Shown piece by piece: positions 7,667 to 12,873 of a stretch of 12,873 bases of DNA. The notes under the pieces are model-generated. The model worked only from the letters and a program-made list of their open reading frames with translations, had not been told where the DNA came from and ran no database searches. Every line of letters begins with the position of its first letter. The first letter of the stretch is position 1. The stretch spans positions 1 through 12,873 of the forward strand of contig JADYZL010000236.1 in assembly GCA_020853155.1 (NCBI GenBank), in the 5' to 3' direction. The position numbers were made by a program, and so were the translations under genes. The stretch is from Bryobacterales bacterium (GTDB lineage: Bacteria; Acidobacteriota; Terriglobia; Bryobacterales; Bryobacteraceae).

Positions 7667-7672
7667 TACAAT
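7667..7672 (+). promoter_or_regulatory. Possible -10 element of the beta-hydroxyacid dehydrogenase gene
   Basis: TACAAT (5 of 6 matches to TATAAT) lies 42 nt before ATG 7715. No good -35 is visible at 16-18 nt upstream, so the call is weak. If used, transcription would begin near 7679, at the base of the hairpin annotated at 7679-7696. Confidence 0.35.
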
Positions 7673-7678
7673 GGCAGG

Positions 7679-7696
7679 GCGCCCTCCCGCGGGCGC
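7679..7696 (+). repeat. Inverted repeat in the leader of the beta-hydroxyacid dehydrogenase gene
   Basis: GCGCCC (7679-7684) and GGGCGC (7691-7696) enclose a 6-nt loop and could form a GC-rich hairpin. It lies just before the Shine-Dalgarno-like AAGAGG (7701-7706). There is no T-tract, so it is not a terminator. It could stabilise the 5' end of the mRNA or be a protein site; neither is shown. Confidence 0.45.
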
Positions 7697-7714
7697 TGGG
7701 AAGAGGTACGGGGC

Positions 7715-8623
7715 ATGGCACGGCTTGGCTTTCTTGGACTTGGCATCATGGGTTACCCGATGGCGCGCCATCTGGTGGAGCGCGACAACCAGAACCAGGT
7801 GGCGGTTTGGTCTCATACGGCCTCGAAGGTCGCACGATTCGCCAAGGAACATGGGGCTACGGCTTGCGGCACTCCGAAAGAGGTGGCTGCTCAGGCGGAT
7901 GTCGTCTTTCTTTGCGTCGGCGACACGGCAATGTCCAGGGAGGTGATTCTTGGCGAGGAGGGTCTCATCCGGGGGGCGAAGCCGGGTTCGGTGATTGTGG
8001 ATACGTCGACGATCTCGCCGCATGCGAGTATCGAAATCGCCGGAAGCCTCGCGAAGGCCGGAATTGATTTTTTGGGCTCTCCGGTGACCGGTTCCAAGGC
8101 GGGAGCCGAAGGCGGGACCCTCACCTTCATGGTGGGCGGGGAGGAAGCCGTCTATCAGCGCGTGAAGCCGTTCATGGAGCAGATGGGGACACAGTTTTAT
8201 TACTGCGGGGGACAGGGGGCGGGACTTCATGCGAAGCTCTCGCAGAACCTGATTCTCTCCAACTTATTGCAAGCATTCAACGAGGGGATGGTTCTGTGTA
8301 CGAAAGCGGGGGTCGACCCGGAGACGATGCTGGAGATCCTCAACAATAGCGCGGCGCGGAGCGGGCTGGTGTCCGCGAAGGCTCCCGCAGTGTTCGCACG
8401 GAACTTCGAAACGAACTTTTCCATAAAGTGGATGCACAAGGACGTGGGCCTCATGCTGGATTCCGCCAATTTGCAGGACGTGCCGGTCCCCCTCACGGGG
8501 CTGACACATCAACTGCTAAAGGCAGCCATTGCAGAGGGTTACGGAGAAGAAGACATGTGCGCCAGTATCAAGGTCCTGGAACGCTTAACCGGGGTGACCG
8601 TAAAAAAATCTCAAAAACAGTAG
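7715..8623 (+). CDS. NAD(P)-dependent beta-hydroxyacid dehydrogenase (3-hydroxyisobutyrate dehydrogenase family)
   Basis: The family reduces or oxidises short beta-hydroxyacids and semialdehydes (3-hydroxyisobutyrate, tartronate semialdehyde, succinic semialdehyde or glyoxylate). The 302-residue protein begins with the signature LGFLGLGIMGYPMARHL (4-20), the Rossmann dinucleotide site. The substrate loop SPVTGSKAGAEGGTL lies at 122-136. The catalytic Lys block GAGLHAKLSQN has K174 and N178, and KDVGLMLD follows at 242-249. The loop form V-x-G-S-K-x-x-A-E-x-G-T-L resembles the succinic semialdehyde/glyoxylate reductase branch more than classical MmsB, with Thr125 where Ser is common; this is judgement by eye. 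ATG 7715 has AAGAGG 8 nt upstream. It is divergent from uxaC, so a role in sugar-acid metabolism is possible but unproven. The last residues (VKKSQKQ) are coded by an A-rich stretch unlike the rest of the gene. Confidence 0.85.
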   Translation: MARLGFLGLGIMGYPMARHLVERDNQNQVAVWSHTASKVARFAKEHGATACGTPKEVAAQADVVFLCVGDTAMSREVILGEEGLIRGAKPGSVIVDTSTISPHASIEIAGSLAKAGIDFLGSPVTGSKAGAEGGTLTFMVGGEEAVYQRVKPFMEQMGTQFYYCGGQGAGLHAKLSQNLILSNLLQAFNEGMVLCTKAGVDPETMLEILNNSAARSGLVSAKAPAVFARNFETNFSIKWMHKDVGLMLDSANLQDVPVPLTGLTHQLLKAAIAEGYGEEDMCASIKVLERLTGVTVKKSQKQ

Positions 8624-8631
8624 ATTTTCTC

Positions 8632-8660
8632 TTGCATTCCCATAAATCATAGCCTAAGAT
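8632..8660 (+). promoter_or_regulatory. Predicted promoter of the small structured RNA
   Basis: TTGCAT (8632-8637) is spaced by exactly 17 nt from TAAGAT (8655-8660); each matches the sigma-70 consensus at 4 of 6 positions. The region is AT-rich compared with its surroundings. The predicted start near 8667 falls 3 nt before the first base of the 10-bp helix. Confidence 0.5.
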
Positions 8661-8666
8661 TAGAAG

Positions 8667-8747
8667 TAAGCCAGGGAGGCAACTCCCACCAAAGCGAGAC
8701 TAACCTCTAAAGACCCCTGAAGCAACAATCCTCCCTGGCACTTTTTT
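8667..8747 (+). ncRNA. Candidate small structured RNA with intrinsic terminator
   Basis: GCCAGGGAGG (8670-8679) and its exact reverse complement CCTCCCTGGC (8730-8739) form a perfect 10-bp helix enclosing 50 nt. A T6 tract (8742-8747) follows 2 nt later. With the promoter just upstream, the predicted transcript is about 80 nt. The interior is rich in unpaired A and holds C-rich patches at 8683-8687, 8704-8708 and 8714-8718. These, like the 3' arm, could pair with Shine-Dalgarno GGAGG-type sequences. A competing hairpin, GGGAG-GCAA-CTCCC (8674-8687), overlaps the 5' arm, so two exclusive folds exist. I do not recognise an Rfam family; it does not look like the c-di-GMP-I, fluoride or SAM riboswitches I compared it with by memory. 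It begins 46 nt after the dehydrogenase stop, so the alternative is an unusual long-loop terminator or 3' UTR of that gene. Confidence 0.5.
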
Positions 8748-9000
8748 AAGGGGTTGCTCAAACAAACGAACTGTTCCCTGCACCCCGATCCTCAATCGTG
8801 TTTCTTCTCCTCCTCTCCCAGTGCTTTGTCTAGGATTCCCTCGCGGAATTTCGTGCGCCGCGTGAAAATGCCGATTCCTGCGCAAACGGGGCGGTGGGCG
8901 ACGGAAAAAGAAACGAATCGTCAGAATTTATACCACCCGCTAGAAGCTGCCACAGATGTTTGGAATGCGTCCTAAAGATTTTCTCGCCAAATGGCGATAG
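8748..9000. other. Intergenic stretch without recognisable genes
   Basis: The gap from 8624 to 9109 holds no convincing coding sequence. After the small-RNA candidate there is a pyrimidine run at 8801-8819 and otherwise nothing I can name. Short open frames here (for example 8754-8975 on the plus strand) have no Shine-Dalgarno site, no recognisable motif and biased low-complexity translations. Confidence 0.5.
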
Positions 9001-9004
9001 ATTT

Positions 9005-9035
9005 TTGGACGAACAAGACTGAATTCTCATACAAT
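9005..9035 (+). promoter_or_regulatory. Possible promoter of the HD-GYP gene
   Basis: TACAAT (9030-9035, 5 of 6 matches) is preceded after 19 nt by TTGGAC (9005-9010, 3 of 6). The spacer is long and the -35 weak. The predicted start near 9042 would give a leader of about 68 nt that contains the repeats at 9045-9099. Confidence 0.4.
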
Positions 9036-9044
9036 GGGCGGGAG

Positions 9045-9080
9045 ACTATCTGAAATGTGCACAGAAATGTGCGCGATAGT
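9045..9080 (+). repeat. Nested direct and inverted repeats before the HD-GYP gene
   Basis: GAAATGTGC occurs twice (9052-9060 and 9064-9072, a 12-nt period). The pair is framed by the inverted repeat ACTATC (9045-9050) / GATAGT (9075-9080). A separate small hairpin, TAGTC-TGTT-GACTA (9086-9099), ends at the Shine-Dalgarno site AAGAGG (9099-9104). The layout fits an operator with two tandem half sites or a structured leader. No regulator can be named. Confidence 0.5.
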
Positions 9081-9109
9081 ACTAATAGTCTGTTGACTAA
9101 GAGGTTTAA

Positions 9110-10267
9110 GTGGCGGTGATCAACGAGTTTCCAAGCCAAAGTCATGCAGGGGAATACAGAGAGCCAGTGGTTGTCGTCCTCGAACCTTTGGCGGAGCGGC
9201 GGCAACACCTTGCGGATTGCCTTTCTCCGGAGCCGTACCAGGTTCTCTGCGCCACCTCGGTGATGGAAGCGATTTCGCTGCTGGTGCAGCAGCATGTAGA
9301 TCTGCTTCTGCTTCCCGAGAATTTGGAGGACGAAAGTGTCATCCGACTCTACGAGGAGATCAAGGTTCTTCGCATGTTGCGGGATTTCCCGGTGATCACG
9401 GTAGTTGAGCTGGATCACCTCGCCGAAGGCAAGATTTCTTCCGCGTTTCCGCACGAAGATTTTATCGAAGAGCCCTATACGCCGTTGAGCGTTCGCAGCA
9501 GGGTGCGCCGCCGGCTGGAGACGCGGCGCCGTCAGGAATCAAACGATCAAACCGAAGCCGTGCTGGTGACCTTGGCGCAGACAGTGGAGCACCGGGACCG
9601 GTATACAGGCGGCCATTGCCAGCGATTGAGCCTTTACAGCGTCCTGCTGGGCTCCAGCTTGCGCTTATCGCAGGAAGAACTGGTTGCCCTCTACCGGGGC
9701 GGATTTTTGCACGACATCGGCAAAATTGCCATTCCGGACAGTGTGCTCTTGAAGGAAGGCCCGCTCACGGACGAGGAGCGCATCCTGATGCAGAGCCACA
9801 CCGTGAAAGGCGAGGAGATTTGCCGCCCGATGCTCTCGCTTTCCCGGGTTCTGCCGATTATTCGAAGCCATCATGAACGTTGGGATGGTTCCGGTTACCC
9901 GGACGGGCTGGTGGGAGACGCGACGCCGATCCTGGCGCGGATTCTTCAGGTGGCCGATATCTTTGACGCTATTACGACAAAGCGGCCCTACAAGCCGGCG
10001 CAGAGCCCGGCAGAGGCGATGAAGATTCTGGAAGGGCTGGCCGGGGACAACGAACTGGATCCGGAACTGGTAGCGGCCTTTCTTCGCATTGCGGGATATC
10101 CTCATCTATCGAACCAGGCTCACCAGGATCGGGCGCTGCTCAGCCAATCCCTGCGAAACCTGAGGCAGGTTCTGATGGGGACGGAGGCGAATTTGCGCCT
10201 GCTGGACCTGCATCGACCGCGCAACACCGTCCGCACGGCGTATTCGAATGGCTTCTCCGGCCGGTGA
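9110..10267 (+). CDS. HD-GYP domain c-di-GMP phosphodiesterase with degenerate receiver domain
   Basis: HD-GYP proteins hydrolyse cyclic di-GMP, lowering its level and thereby affecting motility, pili and biofilm. The 385-residue protein has a CheY-like domain (about 20-135) and a C-terminal HD-GYP domain (about 148-325). HD-GYP motifs are EHRDRYTGGH (160-169), HDIGK (201-205), SHTVKGEEI, HHERWDGSGYPDGLVG (254-269) and VADIFDAIT followed by RPYK. These give the HD, HHE, GYP and downstream metal-site residues, so activity is expected. The receiver seems unable to be phosphorylated: the site aligning with the phospho-Asp is Pro69 (DLLLLPEN) and the conserved Lys is Glu121 (DFIEEPY). The start is GTG 9110, 5 nt after AAGAGG; GTG 9116 is an alternative. 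The tail of about 55 residues is unassigned. The neighbours give no clear partner, though the pilus-like operon is nearby. Confidence 0.92.
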   Translation: MAVINEFPSQSHAGEYREPVVVVLEPLAERRQHLADCLSPEPYQVLCATSVMEAISLLVQQHVDLLLLPENLEDESVIRLYEEIKVLRMLRDFPVITVVELDHLAEGKISSAFPHEDFIEEPYTPLSVRSRVRRRLETRRRQESNDQTEAVLVTLAQTVEHRDRYTGGHCQRLSLYSVLLGSSLRLSQEELVALYRGGFLHDIGKIAIPDSVLLKEGPLTDEERILMQSHTVKGEEICRPMLSLSRVLPIIRSHHERWDGSGYPDGLVGDATPILARILQVADIFDAITTKRPYKPAQSPAEAMKILEGLAGDNELDPELVAAFLRIAGYPHLSNQAHQDRALLSQSLRNLRQVLMGTEANLRLLDLHRPRNTVRTAYSNGFSGR

Positions 10268-10373
10268 GCGGCGAGGCAGAGATCCTTCCCGTTAAGGTAG
10301 GGTGAAAGAGGGGCCTTCTCCCAGATTCGGACTGTGGTTCCGGGAATCTTGGAGCGTCACCACCCTTCCCGGC

Positions 10374-11114
10374 ATGAAGAAATCTCTGACCGATGCATTG
10401 AAGATTCTGGAGCAGGAAATCGTTTCCTGCCGCCTCTGCCCCAGGCTCGTTGAGCACCGCGAGCACATCGCGAAAGTAAAGCGGCGTGCATTCCTGGATT
10501 GGGATTATTGGGGCAAGCCGGTCCCCGCATTCGGCGACCCGATGGCGGAGGTTCTGGTGCTGGGCCTCGCCCCGGCGGCGCACGGCGCGAACCGGACCGG
10601 CCGGATGTTCACGGGCGACCGCTCGGGGGACTTTCTCTACCGGGCGCTGTGGCAGAACGGGTTCGCTTCCCAACCGACGAGCGTGGATCGCTCCGATGGA
10701 CTTCGCTTACGGAACGTGTGGATTACCGCGCCCTTGCGATGCGCGCCACCGGACAACAAACCGGCGCCCGAGGAACTGACCAACTGCAGGCCATTTCTGG
10801 AGCGCGAACTGGCTCTGCTTCCAAATCTTCGCCTGGTGGTGGCGCTGGGCAAAATCGGCGCGGATTCTTACCTGCGATTGCTGCGCGATCACAACCAGAT
10901 CAAGAGCATGGCGCAATACCCTTTCAGCCATGGCGCTTTCCATTCGATTCCCGGCCACCCCGACCTGCTCTGTTCCTATCATCCGAGCCAGCAGAATACC
11001 TCCACGGGGAAACTGACTGCGGAGATGCTCCGGGAGATCTTCCGGCGGGCGGCGGAACGGACGACGCGGAAGGGATTTCCAGCACCGGATGAGAGTGAAG
11101 GCGCATCCGGATAA
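10374..11114 (+). CDS. Family 5 (UDGb-type) uracil-DNA glycosylase
   Basis: The enzyme removes uracil, and in this family also other deaminated bases, from DNA as the first step of base excision repair. The 246-residue protein shows GLAPAAHGANRTGRMFTGD (64-82), the family-5 active-site motif, where the catalytic Asp of family 1 is absent. The second motif is SYHPSQQNT (201-209). Four cysteines fit the Fe-S cluster of the family: C19 and C22 (SCRLCPRL), C123 (LRCAPP) and C138 (TNCRPF). ATG 10374 was chosen because homologues start shortly before the first Cys pair, but it lacks a clear Shine-Dalgarno site. An in-frame GTG at 10302, preceded by AAGG, would add 24 residues of unconvincing sequence. 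It follows the HD-GYP gene by about 106 nt, with no terminator visible between them. Confidence 0.9.
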   Translation: MKKSLTDALKILEQEIVSCRLCPRLVEHREHIAKVKRRAFLDWDYWGKPVPAFGDPMAEVLVLGLAPAAHGANRTGRMFTGDRSGDFLYRALWQNGFASQPTSVDRSDGLRLRNVWITAPLRCAPPDNKPAPEELTNCRPFLERELALLPNLRLVVALGKIGADSYLRLLRDHNQIKSMAQYPFSHGAFHSIPGHPDLLCSYHPSQQNTSTGKLTAEMLREIFRRAAERTTRKGFPAPDESEGASG

Positions 11115-11170
11115 GGGAGGCGGAGCGCGGAGCGCCCCTCTCCGGAACTCAGCTAAGGAGCAAACCATTC

Positions 11171-11893
11171 ATGCGGCGAATTCTGGCCGTTGCGATCTTT
11201 GTCTTTCTATCCGCGAGCGCTGCTCTTGCGGAAGAGTTTACGAACGACCTTTGGAACGCCGCGGAACCGGTCTATCAAAAAACGTTGGAGCACCCTTTCC
11301 TTACGGGGTTGAGCGACGGGACCCTGCCCAAGCGCCGTTTTCAGTTTTATCTGGTGCAGGATGCCCAGTATTTGCGGGTGTTCGGCCAGGCACTGAGCAT
11401 CCTGGCTTCGAAAGCGCCGGACGAGGAATGGGCGGCGACGCTGAACCAGCACGCCATCGATACGCTGAAGGCGGAACGCACGCTGCACGATTCGATCCTG
11501 CAATCGTATGGTGTGGATAGCCGTGCGGCGAGAACGGCGGGGATGGCCCCGACGGCAGTGGCGTACACGAACCACATCCTGGCGGTGACCTCGCAGAGGC
11601 CGTTTATCGAAGGGCTGGCGGCGGTGCTGCCCTGCTACTGGATCTATGAAAAGGTGGGCAAGCACCTGGCGGCCAAGGGTTCTCCCGAAAAAGAATACAA
11701 CGAATGGATCGCCATGTATGGAGGCGGCGGGTTCGAGAGCTCGGTGAAGGCGGTGCTCCACATGATGAACGAAACCGCGGGCCGGGAGAGCGCGGAAGGA
11801 AAGCGCCGGGCGACGGAGCAGTTTGCGCGTTCCGCCAGATATGAATACCTGTTCTGGGATATGGCGTGGCGGGAGGAGCGTTGGCTTCCGTAA
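11171..11893 (+). CDS. tenA: TenA-family thiaminase II / aminopyrimidine aminohydrolase with signal peptide
   Basis: TenA salvages thiamin breakdown products by hydrolysing the aminopyrimidine (and can cleave thiamin). The 240-residue protein keeps the known active site: D64 and Y67 (FYLVQDAQY), Y132, C155 (LPCYWIYEKVGKHL), Y159 and E225 (YEYLFWDMAWREERW). All six residues are shifted by 20 from those I recall for Bacillus subtilis TenA (D44, Y47, Y112, C135, Y139, E205). The extra 20 residues are a signal peptide: MRR, a hydrophobic core, then ASAALA just before EEF. The next Met is at 125 and AAGGAG lies 10 nt before ATG 11171, so a start without the signal peptide is unlikely. The mature enzyme should therefore be exported, probably to the periplasm. 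No TPP riboswitch or thi gene is in the window. It follows the glycosylase gene by 56 nt. Confidence 0.92.
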   Translation: MRRILAVAIFVFLSASAALAEEFTNDLWNAAEPVYQKTLEHPFLTGLSDGTLPKRRFQFYLVQDAQYLRVFGQALSILASKAPDEEWAATLNQHAIDTLKAERTLHDSILQSYGVDSRAARTAGMAPTAVAYTNHILAVTSQRPFIEGLAAVLPCYWIYEKVGKHLAAKGSPEKEYNEWIAMYGGGGFESSVKAVLHMMNETAGRESAEGKRRATEQFARSARYEYLFWDMAWREERWLP

Positions 11894-11914
11894 GCGAGAG
11901 CGTACAAACAAAAT

Positions 11915-11947
11915 TTGAGCCGGACGTGAAGGTCCGGCTCAATTTTT
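11915..11947. terminator. Bidirectional intrinsic terminator between tenA and rpsT
   Basis: A perfect 11-bp inverted repeat, TTGAGCCGGAC (11915-11925) / GTCCGGCTCAA (11932-11942), has a 6-nt loop. On the plus strand it is followed by T5 (11943-11947), ending tenA. On the minus strand the same stem is followed within 1 nt by TTTT, ending rpsT, whose stop lies 24 nt away. Confidence 0.93.
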
Positions 11948-11971
11948 GTCCGAAGAAGATGGCTGCGTGAT

Positions 11972-12238
11972 CTAGGCCGAAAGCGCCTTGACCCGCTTGT
12001 GGAGGCGCGCCTTATAGCGATCCGCCGCGTTCGTGTGGATGATGCCCCATTTTGCCGCGCGGTCAATGATGGAGAAGGTCTTCGGGAGCAATTCGTTGGC
12101 GGCGCTAAAGTTATTCGCCTCAATCAGCCTGCGCAGTGCGCGGAGTTGGTGCCGGAGACGGGTTTTCCGCATCCGGTTCACGGCGGTACGGTAGCGCGTG
12201 ACTCGAATTCGCTTCAAGGAAGATACGTGATTAGCCAT
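11972..12238 (-). CDS. rpsT: 30S ribosomal protein S20
   Basis: S20 is a primary 16S rRNA-binding protein of the small subunit. The 88-residue, very basic protein begins MANHVSSLKRIRVTRYRTAVN and ends IIHTNAADRYKARLHKRVKALSA, matching the S20 pattern (MANxKSAxKRIR... KGxIHxNxAARxKSRL). It is of family length. An open frame extends upstream to 12571, but the conserved start and the promoter exclude it. The gene is convergent with tenA and shares its terminator. An oddity is that the only good Shine-Dalgarno match, GGAGG (12256-12260), is 17 nt from the ATG instead of the usual 5-10. E. coli rpsT is known for an unusual start (UUG) and autogenous translational control, so an unusual initiation region would not be out of character. 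Confidence 0.93.
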   Translation of the reverse strand: MANHVSSLKRIRVTRYRTAVNRMRKTRLRHQLRALRRLIEANNFSAANELLPKTFSIIDRAAKWGIIHTNAADRYKARLHKRVKALSA

Positions 12239-12264
12239 GAGATTGCGGCGTAGTGCCTCCTTAC

Positions 12265-12294
12265 AGGATACCGCATCGAGGCCAAACGGGTCAA
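12265..12294 (-). promoter_or_regulatory. Predicted promoter of rpsT
   Basis: On the minus strand TTGACC (12289-12294, 5 of 6 matches to -35) is followed after 18 nt by TATCCT (12265-12270, 4 of 6 matches to -10). The predicted start near 12258 gives a leader of about 20 nt that begins within or next to GGAGG. Confidence 0.55.
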
Positions 12295-12433
12295 AGGAAA
12301 GAATACTCCGTACAGAGCAGGCTGGCGGGAACGCAAGCTGAAAGGGACGCGGGGTGGATAGCCGCGTTGAGTGGGGAGAGCCGATGAAACCGCACCAAAT
12401 TCGAGGTGATAGACTCAGGCCATAGGGGATACG

Positions 12434-12873
12434 ATGACGACACGAAGACACGCCATGCTGACGCTCGGGGCAGCGCTCGGCGGCCTTGGGGTTGGAGCAA
12501 CGGCCGGCACAACGAAGCGGGTGCGCATCACGCGATTGCCCGAAGGAGATTTGCAGCCGCAGGTAGCGCAAGACATATCCGGGAAGCTACATCGTGTCAC
12601 TTACCGAGGCGAGCCCCAGCATGGAAATCTGTTCTACGCAGTCTCGAGCGACGCCGGCGGAACGTTCTCGAGAGCAATCCGGGTGAACACCGAACCAGGG
12701 AGCGCCATTGCGACCGGGACGATTCGCGGCGCACAGATCGCCGTCGGCCGGAAAGGGCTGGTTCACGTCGCATGGGACGGGTCTACACAGACAGGGCCGG
12801 TAAATGCGGATTCAGGCAAACGCGGCATGCCGATGCTCTATACGCGGATGACCACGTCACGCGATGCGTTCGA
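12434..12873 (+). CDS. Tat-exported sialidase-like (BNR/Asp-box) protein, 3' partial
   Basis: The frame is open to the right edge (146 full codons). The N-terminus MTTRRHAMLTLGAALGGLGVGATAG (residues 1-25) has a twin Arg followed by a hydrophobic stretch and a small-residue cleavage region, the look of a Tat signal peptide, although FLK is replaced by AML. After it, DLQPQVAQDISGKLHRVTYR and QIAVGRKGLVHVAWDG read as beta-propeller blades. A full Asp box, SSDAGGTF (71-78), is present, and a second (TSRDAF) is cut by the window edge. The likely fold is a sialidase-type six-bladed propeller; substrate is unknown, and many such proteins are not true sialidases. ATG 12434 has AGGGG 5 nt upstream. 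A later ATG at 12455 would destroy the Tat motif. The gene is divergent from rpsT (195-nt gap). Confidence 0.75.
   Translation, partial: MTTRRHAMLTLGAALGGLGVGATAGTTKRVRITRLPEGDLQPQVAQDISGKLHRVTYRGEPQHGNLFYAVSSDAGGTFSRAIRVNTEPGSAIATGTIRGAQIAVGRKGLVHVAWDGSTQTGPVNADSGKRGMPMLYTRMTTSRDAF

Noticed and set aside
8602..8609. Run of seven A near the end of the dehydrogenase gene, considered as a programmed slippage site
   Set aside because: It lies five to seven codons before the stop and a frame change would alter only the last few residues. No downstream frame or stimulator is seen.
8670..8739. 10-bp inverted repeats flanking 50 bp, as in a tiny MITE or IS remnant
   Set aside because: No target-site duplication is visible around the ends. 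The T-tract and promoter position fit an RNA gene better; a wider genome search for copies would settle it.
8754..8975. Short plus-strand open frame (73 codons) in the large intergenic gap
   Set aside because: No Shine-Dalgarno site, no motif and no sign of coding bias; overlapping minus-strand frames are equally open.
11115..11160. GC-rich imperfect inverted repeat between the glycosylase gene and tenA, considered as a TPP riboswitch or terminator
   Set aside because: No thi-box sequence, no T-tract and only short broken pairing.

Overview
The window is a stretch of GC-rich bacterial chromosome carrying ordinary housekeeping and envelope genes, with no mobile element, CRISPR array or tRNA that I can see. 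The gene set suggests an Acidobacteriota genome of the Solibacter/Bryobacter kind. It includes a pilus/type II secretion hybrid operon ending in a very long Gly/Ala-rich pseudopilin, a family-5 uracil-DNA glycosylase, a Tat-exported BNR-repeat protein, and GlgC and UxaC. This placement is inferred from gene style and was not tested by any search.

Region 1 (1-4573, + strand) is a tight co-directional operon: the 3' end of a GspE/PilB ATPase, then PilM-, PilN- and PilO-like assembly proteins, a PilP/GspC-like periplasmic linker, and a pseudopilin-like protein. Genes overlap by 4 nt or are separated by 2-12 nt, so they are probably co-translated parts of one envelope-spanning machine. The ATPase drives it from the cytoplasm, PilM/N/O form the inner-membrane platform, and the PilP/GspC-like protein reaches toward an outer-membrane partner not in the window.

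Region 2 (4574-7714) has glgC (ADP-glucose pyrophosphorylase, glycogen synthesis) with its own promoter and a strong intrinsic terminator. It converges on uxaC (uronate isomerase, - strand). uxaC is divergent from the next gene, a beta-hydroxyacid dehydrogenase (7715-8623).

Region 3 (8624-9109) is a 486-nt gap. It holds the most interesting non-coding signal in the window: a -35/-10 pair followed by an element of about 80 nt, closed by a perfect 10-bp helix and ending in a T6 tract. It looks like a free-standing small RNA. Its 50-nt interior has repeated C-rich, anti-Shine-Dalgarno-like patches. The end of the gap carries repeats in the probable leader of the next gene.

Region 4 (9110-11893, + strand) has an HD-GYP c-di-GMP phosphodiesterase with a degenerate receiver domain, a family-5 uracil-DNA glycosylase, and a TenA-type thiaminase II that carries an N-terminal signal peptide. 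The last is unusual for a family known as cytoplasmic.

Region 5 (11894-12873) has a bidirectional terminator shared by tenA and the convergent rpsT (ribosomal protein S20, - strand). It ends with the start of a twin-arginine-exported sialidase-like BNR protein, cut by the window edge.
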